Source of the DNA: Bdellovibrionaceae bacterium UBA6502
GTDB lineage: Bacteria; Bdellovibrionota; Bdellovibrionia; Bdellovibrionales; UBA840
Length of the DNA: 64,000 nt
Reading direction: 5' to 3'
Assembly (NCBI GenBank): GCA_002436415.1
Contig: DJMA01000033.1
Span: 1-64,000 of the forward strand
In this document: one piece after another, positions 8,634 through 17,570 of the stretch
How the letters are laid out: each line of letters starts with the position of its first letter
Numbering within the stretch: the stretch's first letter is position 1
Translations under genes and position numbers: made by a program
Notes under the pieces: model-generated
What the model saw: only the letters and a program-made list of their open reading frames with translations
Told to the model about the DNA's origin: nothing
Databases searched by the model: none

Positions 8634-8658
8634 ATCTACCAACATTAATGGATCTATA

Positions 8659-8810
8659 AACTGGCCCCTTTAATTGCGGATGAATGTGTATTAAAGGCTT
8701 GAAACTCTTTTATATATTCATTGCAAGGAAGGTCTAAACTCGGACAATTTTAATTAAACAAAGCTTTTCCATTAGATATTTAAACTTATCCGCAATTAAA
8801 GGGCCCAGTT
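8659..8810. mobile_element. MITE copy A of the IS at 12792
   Basis: The ends AACTGGCCCC...TTAATTGCGGAT and its reverse complement match the terminal inverted repeats of the full IS at 12792-13805. The element is 152 bp and has no coding capacity. Internal words TTGCAA and TCGGACAAT...AAAC resemble sequence near the two ends of the IS, so it looks like an internally deleted derivative. The right end has GGGCCC in place of GGGGCC. Confidence 0.85.
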
Positions 8811-8822
8811 TTAAAAAACTAA

Positions 8823-8974
8823 TACTGGCCTACTTAATTGCGGATGGATTTAAGCTAAGCTCATAAAATCACTATTTGTATAGCTTGCAAATTTAAACGT
8901 AATTCGGACGTATTTAAATAAACTAATTATTTGTTAGGATTATGTATTTCTATCCGCAATTAAGGGGGCCAGTT
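8823..8974. mobile_element. MITE copy B of the IS at 12792
   Basis: It is a second 152-bp element with the same terminal repeats (left end worn: ACTGGCCTAC), only twelve bases from copy A. The interior is clearly diverged from copy A but keeps TTGCAA, TTCGGAC and AAATAAAC in matching places. The two form a tandem pair in the intergenic stretch upstream of the tail-specific protease gene. Confidence 0.85.
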
Positions 8975-9307
8975 TATAAAAACTAAGAGAACTTATGGGA
9001 TTTCTATTTCGATGGTTTTTTCTTTGGGTTTTACGAATTATTTAGCCCATCAAGAAAGGATCGAAAAGTATTGCTTGCTAGAGAAGTTTTGTAACAAAAT
9101 GTACAAATGTAGAAAGCTTAAACAAATTACCAAGACTATCTCCTAGCCTAGGTAAAATGCTTCAGTTCTAGACGAAATATAACCTAGGTAGAGGTATATA
9201 TTTAAACCACTTTTTAAGAATCACTAAAAATATCATTGAATCTGTATTATTATTTTAGAGAAAGGTCTCAAATTCCGAAAAGGCAGAGGTCTAAGAGGGA
9301 GTATTTC
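8975..9307. other. Non-coding stretch upstream of the tail-specific protease
   Basis: No gene is seen. The word CCTAGGTA occurs twice, at 9148-9155 and 9183-9190, 35 bases apart, and could be a paired regulator site. No convincing promoter boxes were found by eye. Confidence 0.3.
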
Positions 9308-11296
9308 ATGCGTAGATTTTCTCAACAAATCGCAATTTTATTTTTATTAACATTTTCAACAAGTGTTTTTGCTGAAGGTCTTGAGTGTCGTTATCTTGAG
9401 CCAATCATGAATGGTTTTTTAAAGCATCATGTGGTGAAGAATAAAGTGACCAGTAACCTTGAGCAAAGAATGATCGACCAATACATTAAAAAATTGGATG
9501 GGTCGAAGCTTTACTTGATGTCGGCGGATGTAAAAGAAATTCGCAACAAAATGAAGGGCATCACCAAGAAAGTTCGTAAGTTTGATTGTAGCGTTTTATT
9601 TGACGTACAAAAAATTTATGAAAAGCGTGTGAAGGAGAGAATGGAATTTGCCCAAACATGGGTGAAAGAAAAGCCTAAAGTGGATGAAAAGCTAGAGCTA
9701 GTTCTCGATCCAGATAAGCGTGAATACGCTTCCACTGATGAAGAAGCACAAGCTTTCCAGAAAAAGTATATGCAATTTCAATTGGCAAACTTCATTGCAA
9801 CTGACATGAAGCCGGACGAAGCGCTTGGAAATTTAGAGCGTAGGTATCAAAGGAATCTTAAGAGAGTAAAAGAAATGTCCAAAGAAGATGTTTTATCTAG
9901 CTTTTTGGACTCTTTCGCTCATGCACTAGATCCACATTCTTCCTATTTTTCAAAAGATGTTTTGGAAGATTTTCGAATTTCAATGGATCTAGCTCTAGAG
10001 GGGATTGGCGCAACACTTAGTTCACAAGATGGATTTACAGTGATCGAACAACTAATTCCTGGCGGAGCTGCAGAGGCTTCAGGGAAATTAGAAGTAAAAG
10101 ATAAGATCATGGCTGTCGGGCAAATAAAAGGGGATTTTGTTCCTGTATACGATATGTCTCTTCGTGATGTAGTAAAACTGATCCGAGGTAAAAGCGGAAC
10201 GAAAGTTCGATTAAAGGTTTTAAGAAAAGCGGAAGACGGAACTAAAAAATTTAAAATCACTTTGGTTCGTAGAAAAATTAACTTGGAAGAAGAAGCGGCG
10301 CAAATCCATTATATAGACCGAGAGGTGAATGGTGTTAAGAAGAAGCTAGGTTTGATTAATTTGCCGAGCTTCTATTCAGCTAGTAAAAAAGGTGGTCGAA
10401 GTGCTGCTGGTGACGTTAAAAAGATTTTAGCCGAAGCCAATAAGAAAAAAGTAGACGCCATTGTTTTAGATTTTTCTACTAATGGTGGAGGAAGCTTAGA
10501 CGATGCGGTTAAGATAGCAGGGCTTTTCTTTAAGCAAGGTAATGTTGTGGAAACTAACCGTAATAAATTAGCAGATCTAGATCCTGCAGTGGATTATGCA
10601 GGTCCTTTGGTTGTTTTGACGAGTCGATTGAGTGCAAGTGCATCTGAGATTGTAGCGGGTGCTTTAAAGGATTACGACAGAGCTGTAATTGTTGGTGGTG
10701 ACCACACTTTTGGTAAGGGAACAGTTCAAACGGTGATTCCTTTAGGTCAATTTTTAGGAGCAATCAAAGTAACCGTTGGTATGTTCTACATCCCGGGTGG
10801 AGACTCAACCCAACATAAAGGGGTGGAGGCCGATATCGTTTTACCGGGTGCTTTCTCTACGGACGAAGTTGGAGAAAAGACATTGGATTATAGTTTACCT
10901 CCTACAAAAATTAAGCCTTTCCTATCTAAAGCGGCTTACGTAAAGGCTGGGGCTGGAAAATGGGATAAAGTTACTGATGAATTGATCAAGAAACTTAGTG
11001 AACGCTCTAAAAAACGAGTGGCTGCTAGTGAAAAGTTTAAGAAAATCATTGAAGATATGAAAAAGGAAAAGAAAGAAGATCAACCGATTAAAATTTCTGA
11101 AATTCTTCAAGATAAAGAAGACATCGCCAAAGCGAAGAAGAAACGCAATCTTTCAAAGAAAGAAAAAGAAAAAGAGTATTTAGAGCGTGAAGACATTCAA
11201 GAAGCTTTGAATGTGGCTTTAGATATGTTGGATGTGAATGCTCCTTTGTCGGTACTTGGTCAAACCCATGCAAGCCCGAAGGAAGCAAAGAATTAA
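9308..11296 (+). CDS. prc: Periplasmic tail-specific (C-terminal processing) serine protease
   Basis: This is an S41 family protease of 662 residues that degrades or trims periplasmic proteins from the C-terminus. A signal peptide is present (RRFSQQIAILFLLTFSTSVFA). An N-terminal helical domain is followed by a PDZ domain (about 210-320, ALEGIGATL...IPGGAAEASGKL). The catalytic core has SASASEIVAGAL, whose serine pairs with Lys470 in TFGKGTVQ, as in E. coli Prc. The tail is very rich in Lys and Glu. The ATG at 9308 is chosen because GAGGGA precedes it and the signal peptide begins there; an in-frame extension back to 9236 would bury it. A strong terminator follows. Confidence 0.93.
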   Translation: MRRFSQQIAILFLLTFSTSVFAEGLECRYLEPIMNGFLKHHVVKNKVTSNLEQRMIDQYIKKLDGSKLYLMSADVKEIRNKMKGITKKVRKFDCSVLFDVQKIYEKRVKERMEFAQTWVKEKPKVDEKLELVLDPDKREYASTDEEAQAFQKKYMQFQLANFIATDMKPDEALGNLERRYQRNLKRVKEMSKEDVLSSFLDSFAHALDPHSSYFSKDVLEDFRISMDLALEGIGATLSSQDGFTVIEQLIPGGAAEASGKLEVKDKIMAVGQIKGDFVPVYDMSLRDVVKLIRGKSGTKVRLKVLRKAEDGTKKFKITLVRRKINLEEEAAQIHYIDREVNGVKKKLGLINLPSFYSASKKGGRSAAGDVKKILAEANKKKVDAIVLDFSTNGGGSLDDAVKIAGLFFKQGNVVETNRNKLADLDPAVDYAGPLVVLTSRLSASASEIVAGALKDYDRAVIVGGDHTFGKGTVQTVIPLGQFLGAIKVTVGMFYIPGGDSTQHKGVEADIVLPGAFSTDEVGEKTLDYSLPPTKIKPFLSKAAYVKAGAGKWDKVTDELIKKLSERSKKRVAASEKFKKIIEDMKKEKKEDQPIKISEILQDKEDIAKAKKKRNLSKKEKEKEYLEREDIQEALNVALDMLDVNAPLSVLGQTHASPKEAKN

Positions 11297-11318
11297 AAAA
11301 TTGAGTCCTGAAGAAATA

Positions 11319-11348
11319 AAAAAAGGAGCCTAGGCTCCTTTTTTTTTG
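11319..11348 (+). terminator. Intrinsic terminator after the tail-specific protease gene
   Basis: AAAAGGAGCC and GGCTCCTTTT pair around a TA centre, followed by more T. It ends about 50 bases before the next gene. Confidence 0.85.
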
Positions 11349-11396
11349 TAAGATAGCAGTCATTGCAGTAACTTACTGGAGAGAGAAGGGGAGTTT

Positions 11397-12167
11397 ATGA
11401 GTTTTACGTGGAAATGTTTGGTGTTTTTTTTGAGTTTTCAATTTAGTGTCTTTGCTTTTGATCAAACTCATGCGGAATTCGATAGTTTCCTAAGTGATTA
11501 CGTTAAAGTTCATGAATTTCACAGTGAATTTGATTACAAATCGGCCTTAAAAGACAAAAGTAAGTTAGAAAAATACACCAAAAGTCTGAGTGAGGTGCAA
11601 AAAAACGATTTTGACAACTGGAACGAAAAACAAAAACTTAGCTTTCTAATTAATGCTTACAATGCATTTACAATTAAACTCATCTTAGATAACTATCCTG
11701 TTGATTCGATCAAAGACTCAAAAATCTCTTTCTTCTCTCCTTTCAAAAAGTCGTTTTTCAAATTATTTGGAAAAGAAAGAAGTTTGGGGGATGTTGAGCA
11801 CGAAATGATTCGAGCTTGGTTTAAAGAGGCAAGAATACATTTTGCAATAGTTTGTGCTTCTATCGGTTGTCCAGCCATTCAAAATAAGGCATTTAGTGAA
11901 AGTAATCTTGAAAGCATGTTAGAAAAAGGTGCCAATACTTTTATGTCTGACAAGAGTAGAAATCGCTATAGTAAAAAAGACCAAGAATTACAAATCTCTA
12001 AAATTTTCGATTGGTTCGAGGACGACTTCAAAAGAGATTTTGGTAGTGTAAAAGCCTTCGCTATCAAATACATGCCTTTAAATGATGAAGAGAAACAAGC
12101 CGTTCTTAGTTCTTCCACAGATGTCGAGTATACTGACTACAATTGGAAGTTAAACAAAGTAAAATAG
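11397..12167 (+). CDS. Exported DUF547 family protein
   Basis: The 256-residue protein has a signal peptide (FLSFQFSVFA) and the DUF547 pattern: WNEKQKLSFLINAYNAFTI, then SLGDVEHEMIR and HFAIVCASIGCPAI with two cysteines. DUF547 proteins are widespread in proteobacteria, planctomycetes and plants. Their activity is not established; a papain- or transglutaminase-like fold has been suggested from the conserved Cys and His. The gene starts 49 bases past a terminator, preceded by GAGAGAAGGGGAG. It is followed after six bases by aat, so the two are probably cotranscribed. Confidence 0.85.
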   Translation: MSFTWKCLVFFLSFQFSVFAFDQTHAEFDSFLSDYVKVHEFHSEFDYKSALKDKSKLEKYTKSLSEVQKNDFDNWNEKQKLSFLINAYNAFTIKLILDNYPVDSIKDSKISFFSPFKKSFFKLFGKERSLGDVEHEMIRAWFKEARIHFAIVCASIGCPAIQNKAFSESNLESMLEKGANTFMSDKSRNRYSKKDQELQISKIFDWFEDDFKRDFGSVKAFAIKYMPLNDEEKQAVLSSSTDVEYTDYNWKLNKVK

Positions 12168-12173
12168 CAACTC

Positions 12174-12806
12174 ATGAGAAATATTTTTCCTGATGTAGAA
12201 ACATCTGATTCTGATGGTTTTTTATGTTGGAGCCCAGATCTCCATTGGCCAATGCTTGTGGAGGCCTATTCTTTGGGAATTTTTCCTTGGCCACAAAGCG
12301 AAAATGAAATCTTGTGGTTTAGTCCATTGACTCGTGGTGTTTTAGAGATAGAGGACTATCATCAATCCAAATCTTATAAAAAGTGGTATCGAAAAAACAA
12401 AGAGCAGTTTCTTGTTAAAAAAAACTGTGACTTTTCTTCAATACTTGAAGAATGTGCCAAGCAAATACGTAAAGACCAAGCTGGAACATGGATTACATCT
12501 AAAATGAAAAAGGCTTATCTTGATCTGTTTGATCAAGGCAGAGTGATTTGTTTTTCAGTATATGAGGGCAATGATCTACTAGGTGGAATCTATGCTGTGG
12601 ATTCGATAAACTATTTCAGTGCCGAGAGCATGTTTTTTAAAAGAGATAATTTGAGTAAGCTAGCATTTAGTTGCCTCGTGGAAGAGGCTAAGCTTCGTGG
12701 AATGTCATGGATTGATTTGCAAATGATTACTCCGATTAGTGAATCTTTTGGGGGTAGGTATATTTCACGGGATGAATTTGTGACCCGTTTAAACTGGCCC
12801 CTTTAA
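12174..12806 (+). CDS. aat: Leucyl/phenylalanyl-tRNA-protein transferase
   Basis: Aat adds Leu or Phe from aminoacyl-tRNA to proteins with N-terminal Lys or Arg, marking them for ClpAP through the N-end rule. Family landmarks are SLGIFPWPQ, ILWFSPLTRGVL, GTWIT, GGIYAV and AESMFF. At 210 residues it is slightly short. The last codons (NWPL and the TAA) come from the left terminal repeat of an IS; without the IS the frame would read CGT TTA TGA, ending four residues earlier. The enzyme is therefore probably functional. The natural end also looks shorter than in E. coli. Confidence 0.93.
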   Translation: MRNIFPDVETSDSDGFLCWSPDLHWPMLVEAYSLGIFPWPQSENEILWFSPLTRGVLEIEDYHQSKSYKKWYRKNKEQFLVKKNCDFSSILEECAKQIRKDQAGTWITSKMKKAYLDLFDQGRVICFSVYEGNDLLGGIYAVDSINYFSAESMFFKRDNLSKLAFSCLVEEAKLRGMSWIDLQMITPISESFGGRYISRDEFVTRLNWPL

Positions 12807-13805
12807 TTGCGGATGAAACACTCTAAGTCTTCGAATCGGTAAGGAATTTGCAAAATAAGGGGCGATGAAGCGAACTTGCCCCCAATGCCACTCTAAACCT
12901 AATAACCATATCCGAAATGGCTTCTTTGTCCGTACGGGAGTACGGACACCTATTCAAAGGTATCGCTGCAAATTATGTAAAAAAGAGTTCTCTGATGCCA
13001 CCTTTCAGCTGCGTTACCGGCAGCGAAAAAGAAACATCAATGGCTTGGCTTTAAAACAATTAATTTCTAGTGGGAGTTTACGAAGGGCTGCGAAGGTTTT
13101 AAATATAAATCGAAAAACAATGGTTCGAAAGTTTAAATACTTAGCCAATAAATCTCGAATAGAACAAGATCGATACCTTAAAACTCTAAGTAACATCACA
13201 GAGATTCAGTTTGATGATATGGAGAGCTTTGAGCATAGCAAATTAAAGCCACTATCAATCACTATTGTTGTGCAAAAAGACACTAGAGTAATCCTAGGAG
13301 CTAAAGTATCACAAATGCCTGCAAAAGGTCTAATTGCGAAGAGATCTAGGAAAAAGTATGGAAAGCGAAAAGACCATAGAAAGAAAAATAGAGAAATTTT
13401 ATTAAATAAAATAAAACCATGTATCAATGATAAATTCGTATTAATCGAAACCGATGAACAACCTCATTACCCGAGTTCAATTAAAAGAATTTTCCCTCAA
13501 GCAGAGCATATTAGCTACAAAGGAAGAAGGGCTTGTGTTGTTGGGCAAGGAGAGCTTAAAGCCGGAGGTTTTGATCCCTTGTTTAGTTTAAATCATACTT
13601 GTGCGATGTTGAGATATTCCATTTCAAGACTGGTTCGCAGAACTTGGACCACTACAAAACTTGCAGAAAGGCTGCAAGATCACATTGATATTTACATCAA
13701 TTATCACAATCAAATGCTTTTGAGCTAAATATTAATTTACCGGACATTTGTGGGTTGAAATAAACCTAGTGCTTTCTTATTCATCCGCAATTAAGGGGGC
13801 CAGTT
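12792..13805 (+). mobile_element. Complete insertion sequence, IS1-like, 1014 bp
   Basis: The terminal inverted repeats begin AACTGGCCCC and run to TTAATTGCGGATGA, with one mismatch between left and right ends. They enclose a single intact transposase gene. TA flanks both ends (..GTTTA and TATGA..), compatible with a TA target duplication. Insertion is at the last codons of aat. Three 152-bp MITEs in this window share its ends. Confidence 0.92.
12865..13728 (+). CDS. IS1-like transposase with N-terminal zinc ribbon
   Basis: The 287-residue protein starts with a zinc ribbon (CPQC...CKLCKKEF), followed by a helix-turn-helix (SLRRAAKVLNINRKTMVRK). A DDE-type core follows, with Asp in QFDDMESF and in IETDEQPH. 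Its C-terminal run LNHTCAMLRYSISRLVRRT...YINYHNQ resembles the end of IS1 InsB. Unlike IS1, the reading frame is single, with no frameshift. AAGGGGCG gives the ribosome site for the ATG. It is intact and presumably acts on its own ends and those of the MITEs. The exact IS family is not certain. Confidence 0.85.
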   Translation: MKRTCPQCHSKPNNHIRNGFFVRTGVRTPIQRYRCKLCKKEFSDATFQLRYRQRKRNINGLALKQLISSGSLRRAAKVLNINRKTMVRKFKYLANKSRIEQDRYLKTLSNITEIQFDDMESFEHSKLKPLSITIVVQKDTRVILGAKVSQMPAKGLIAKRSRKKYGKRKDHRKKNREILLNKIKPCINDKFVLIETDEQPHYPSSIKRIFPQAEHISYKGRRACVVGQGELKAGGFDPLFSLNHTCAMLRYSISRLVRRTWTTTKLAERLQDHIDIYINYHNQMLLS

Positions 13806-14008
13806 TATGATTGTCAAAAGTTTATACAGAAACACCCCCCATTTCCCCTGAGCTTAATAGAATTGATTTGGTTGTTTATAAGAGTGACATTTCCCGTCCT
13901 GGGGATAGTAAAGTTTTCGAAGCCATTGTAGCTTTTGGGATAAATATAGGGAATCTTTACTGAATCGGTTATTTTAAAGGGGATTAACTTTTTATTTCTG
14001 GAGTTTTT

Positions 14009-17000
14009 ATGATGTATAAAACTTTGAGTCTTAGGAACTCACTTGTTTTAAGCCTTAGTCTTCAATTAAGTTTCATGTCTGTAGGTTTCGCAGAAACTAA
14101 AGGAATTTGTAGTTCTTCGGCCAAACCAGAAGCCTCATGGAACTTGAGCAGTAAAAATCTTCAGAAGTTTGCTAACGGAATTTATCGCAGTGAAAACTAT
14201 CTTTACTATTTGGTGACAACCGTTTTAGCAAAAGGAAATCTTTTTAATGATGGCCCAGGTGGTGGTGGTAAAACATTTGCAACCACTCTATTTTTTCAAG
14301 CGGAGATTAATATGCTTTTTACAGAGGCGGCAAAAATGCCTTTGGCGGAGCAAATTAAAAAAGCGAAAGAAATAAATACCTTTCTTTCCGAGCTACAAAG
14401 TTTCGTTAAAGAGCAAAGACAAAATAAAACTTGGGATAATCCAGAGTACAAACAAACTATTGATCAAATGGCTCGTTTTTTTGAATTGCAAATGCATGAA
14501 AACATGAGTGAAGAACCTATTTTTGGTACATTAAACCCTTTTAAATTAGTTAGTAAAGATTCAGAAATCCATTACGATCTTTCAAAGGCTTTGATCAATG
14601 CTAAAAATATTTTTGTAATTTTGGATGAAATTGATAAGGCCTCACCAGCAGTGCAGATGGTCCTTCTTTCGATCTTAAATGAAAGGGAAGCTCTACGTGG
14701 AAGTGATGTAATTAAACTAATGGTGGATACTGTGGTTTCTACTTCTAATACTTCTATGGCACAACTGATCGCTCAAGCCAAGCCTTATGAAATAGGTGGA
14801 CGAATGGCTTTGTTAGACCGCTTCAACACAAAGTTTTTCACTATGAACCGCGGAGTGGATTCAAAAGACATTACTGATTATATTGATGCTCTAGACTTCG
14901 CAGATCGAGAATTACAGAATTCTGTGCTAAACATTCGTGGCATTCGTCCTTTGTTAGATAAAGTACGTATCCCTGAGGAGATGATTGCGCCAATGACAGA
15001 AATCATTCTTCAAATGGATTCATTAAACACTTCTAAGTTAAATGCTGCCATTGAACGTTTTAATGAAGGTATAACCAATTATACTGCTTTTCACCCAGCG
15101 AATACTGGCTCCAATCGTGTTAATGTAAATGCTTGGAACTACTTTCGAGCCGCGTTTATTAGTCGACAAATTCTGAGTGGGATTTCTTTTGATGCCATAC
15201 GTTTTGATATGAAACCACATGATTTAGTGGATTTGGTACCTTTTTTACTTCATGGATCACAAGCGAAAATTATAGAAAAAATAAACACATCCTACAAAGA
15301 AGTAGACGTAAGTATTATTGATTTAATTGAGACAAAGACAGTGGATAATGACTTTATAGAAAGAGAGCAAAGACGACTTACAGAAAAAGGGGAAGAATTT
15401 GATCCGGAAGCCTATCAATTGGGCGACTTGGCAATTTATAAAGCTTACTACAATCCAATGACCAACACTTTGTTTTTCAGATCACCAGTAAACGAAAATG
15501 AAATCATCACTTTTGTTTATGATCGTGCTAATAAAGAGCTCTTCACAGGAAAAGACAAGGCTTTGGATTTTACTATTGTCAATATGCGGAGTAAGCAAGA
15601 AAAACTCGAAATTAGAGGAATTGATGAAAGCTCCGTGAGTGATCCATTCACTAAGGTTAAATTAGAAAATCGTAATACGGTATTATCTAGTCTAATTAGT
15701 TTTTTCACCAGCCTTCGAGAAGAGTATTCATCCAATAAAGAATTAAAGGGAGAAACGGAGCAAGATCGAAAAAATCGAGAAATGTTTCCCAAAGACATAG
15801 AAGAGCAAATTGAGAGAATAGAAGCAGATTATAAAGACGAAGTTTTTGAACTTGAGTATACGGTAGAGCCTTATCTCAAACAAATGACCGATATGCTTGT
15901 TCAGACTCCTGCTTCTGAGATGCAGTTGAAAGAAATTTCTGAAGCACACGAAAGATTTATTGAAAAGTTGAATCAAAGCATTAAAGACTTAAGAGGTAAA
16001 ACTCTTAATTACGAAGTGAAATCTCCATACCTTGAAAAAGAAGAGTATTTTAAAGAGCAGGCTAAACAGCTATCAAATGAGCTGGAGGAAGCATATAGGT
16101 CTGGAAGTAAGGAGCAAAAAGAAGCGGCTGCAATACGATCTGTACGAGCTTATTTTGAAGAAATGAGTTTTAAGTACATTGGTGCTGATAGCAACATTGA
16201 ATCGCTGATGAAGGGCTTCCTATCGGGCTTAAATGTTTTGATGTATGGTCCTCCGGGATCGGCGAAAACAAAAATGGCTCGCACAATGATCGATAGCCTT
16301 TTAGAAGTTATGAATGAAGAGCAGATGCTAGACTTGGTAATGGAGTTGGGCGAGCTTTATCATAATTTAAGAAAGCAGGGTGTAGATTTAGCGGCCTTTG
16401 AAAAGCAGTTTCATCCAATGTCGACGGAAATGGACATTTTTGGAATTAGTGATATTGGAGCTTTACAGAGAAATGAAGTAAAAATGATTCGTGATAAATC
16501 CATTGTTGCAAAAAGATTTTTATTTGCACTTTTGGATGAATTTGAAAAGGCACCCGTGTCATTGAGAACTGCAATGTTATCTGTTTTAAATGAACGAATT
16601 GCTAAAGACACAGGTCAACCAGAGAAAGTGAATATTTATACAATCATTTTGATCACCAATAGTACTCCTGGTGAGTTTATTCAGGCTTTTGATAAGAGCG
16701 AGTTTGAAAAAGCTTATCCGGTATTATCTAGAATTCACCAGTCCACATACGTATTTAATAAGCTTTCTAATGAAAACACGCAGGAGTTAATCAGAAGGAT
16801 GGTTTATGGCTTTGATATGAAAATACATAACAAACTACCATTGTACCAGATTAAGTCCTTAATTGAAAAATATGACTACAAAGAACTAATCGGTATTGAG
16901 CCTGTTTTGGTTACCGTGGAAAACAGTTTCATGAAAGAAATGTTTAACGGAGAAGGAAGGTTTAAAGCGCAATTGACTGATTTTTTAAATGGCGGAAGAA

Positions 17001-17569
17001 AGTCATTTTATTATCCTACCGCAGGTTATGACTTGAGAAGAATTGCAAGTGTGTTTAGAAAAGAATTAGTACCGGCTATTTTGATGCGAAGAATTCTTCG
17101 TGGTGAATCACCCGAGAGTTTAGCCGACAAAGAATTGATAGAATTTCATTTTGAAGACTTGATCGCATTTATGGAAATTTATACGACGTCTAATCCAATT
17201 TTTAAATTTGAAGCTAAATACGATAACGATGGAATTATTAAGTATGAAGTACAAGATTTAACGCAAGCCTATGGAACTTCTTTTATGGAGCGTTTAAATA
17301 GTCGTGAGGCAGAAGCCTTATATAATATTAAGTATGAAATGGACTTTATGGCGAAACAAATGAGTAATCATGTCAGGGAGTATCTAAAAAACAAGATTAG
17401 CCTGATTCATGAATATCCTGATTTCTTTCCCGACTTGTTTGCTAGTTTGAAAGATAGAATTGCATTTCTGAAAAAATTTGGCCTGACGATGGAACAAATT
17501 TTGGACACCTATGGGACAGAAGGTGGAGATTTGTATTTAGAACTTCAGAAAGAATCCGAGGGCAATTAA
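14009..17569 (+). CDS. Tandem AAA+ (MoxR-like) ATPase with a Sec signal peptide
   Basis: The 1186-residue protein has two AAA+ modules. Module 1 has Walker A GPGGGGKT (Lys88), Walker B FVILDEID (Asp206-Glu207) and ALLDRF, which looks like the MoxR arginine stretch. Module 2 has Walker A GPPGSAKT (Lys753) and Walker B FALLDEFE (Asp843-Glu844). Both Walker B motifs are followed by the MoxR-type pattern KAP/SPA...LSILNER. Between the modules is a charged, coiled-coil-prone region (about 560-710). The N-terminus reads as a Sec signal peptide: YKTLSLRNS, a hydrophobic stretch and a GFAET cleavage site. This is very odd, because AAA+ enzymes need ATP, which the periplasm lacks. A signal-anchor with unusual topology cannot be excluded. 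The next gene, one base downstream, encodes a secreted vWA protein, the usual partner class of MoxR ATPases. Confidence 0.85.
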   Translation: MMYKTLSLRNSLVLSLSLQLSFMSVGFAETKGICSSSAKPEASWNLSSKNLQKFANGIYRSENYLYYLVTTVLAKGNLFNDGPGGGGKTFATTLFFQAEINMLFTEAAKMPLAEQIKKAKEINTFLSELQSFVKEQRQNKTWDNPEYKQTIDQMARFFELQMHENMSEEPIFGTLNPFKLVSKDSEIHYDLSKALINAKNIFVILDEIDKASPAVQMVLLSILNEREALRGSDVIKLMVDTVVSTSNTSMAQLIAQAKPYEIGGRMALLDRFNTKFFTMNRGVDSKDITDYIDALDFADRELQNSVLNIRGIRPLLDKVRIPEEMIAPMTEIILQMDSLNTSKLNAAIERFNEGITNYTAFHPANTGSNRVNVNAWNYFRAAFISRQILSGISFDAIRFDMKPHDLVDLVPFLLHGSQAKIIEKINTSYKEVDVSIIDLIETKTVDNDFIEREQRRLTEKGEEFDPEAYQLGDLAIYKAYYNPMTNTLFFRSPVNENEIITFVYDRANKELFTGKDKALDFTIVNMRSKQEKLEIRGIDESSVSDPFTKVKLENRNTVLSSLISFFTSLREEYSSNKELKGETEQDRKNREMFPKDIEEQIERIEADYKDEVFELEYTVEPYLKQMTDMLVQTPASEMQLKEISEAHERFIEKLNQSIKDLRGKTLNYEVKSPYLEKEEYFKEQAKQLSNELEEAYRSGSKEQKEAAAIRSVRAYFEEMSFKYIGADSNIESLMKGFLSGLNVLMYGPPGSAKTKMARTMIDSLLEVMNEEQMLDLVMELGELYHNLRKQGVDLAAFEKQFHPMSTEMDIFGISDIGALQRNEVKMIRDKSIVAKRFLFALLDEFEKAPVSLRTAMLSVLNERIAKDTGQPEKVNIYTIILITNSTPGEFIQAFDKSEFEKAYPVLSRIHQSTYVFNKLSNENTQELIRRMVYGFDMKIHNKLPLYQIKSLIEKYDYKELIGIEPVLVTVENSFMKEMFNGEGRFKAQLTDFLNGGRKSFYYPTAGYDLRRIASVFRKELVPAILMRRILRGESPESLADKELIEFHFEDLIAFMEIYTTSNPIFKFEAKYDNDGIIKYEVQDLTQAYGTSFMERLNSREAEALYNIKYEMDFMAKQMSNHVREYLKNKISLIHEYPDFFPDLFASLKDRIAFLKKFGLTMEQILDTYGTEGGDLYLELQKESEGN

Positions 17570-17570
17570 T

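Noticed and set aside
9236..9307. A longer N-terminus for the tail-specific protease
   Set aside because: It would put 24 charged residues in front of a clear signal peptide, and the ribosome site GAGGGA fits the ATG at 9308.
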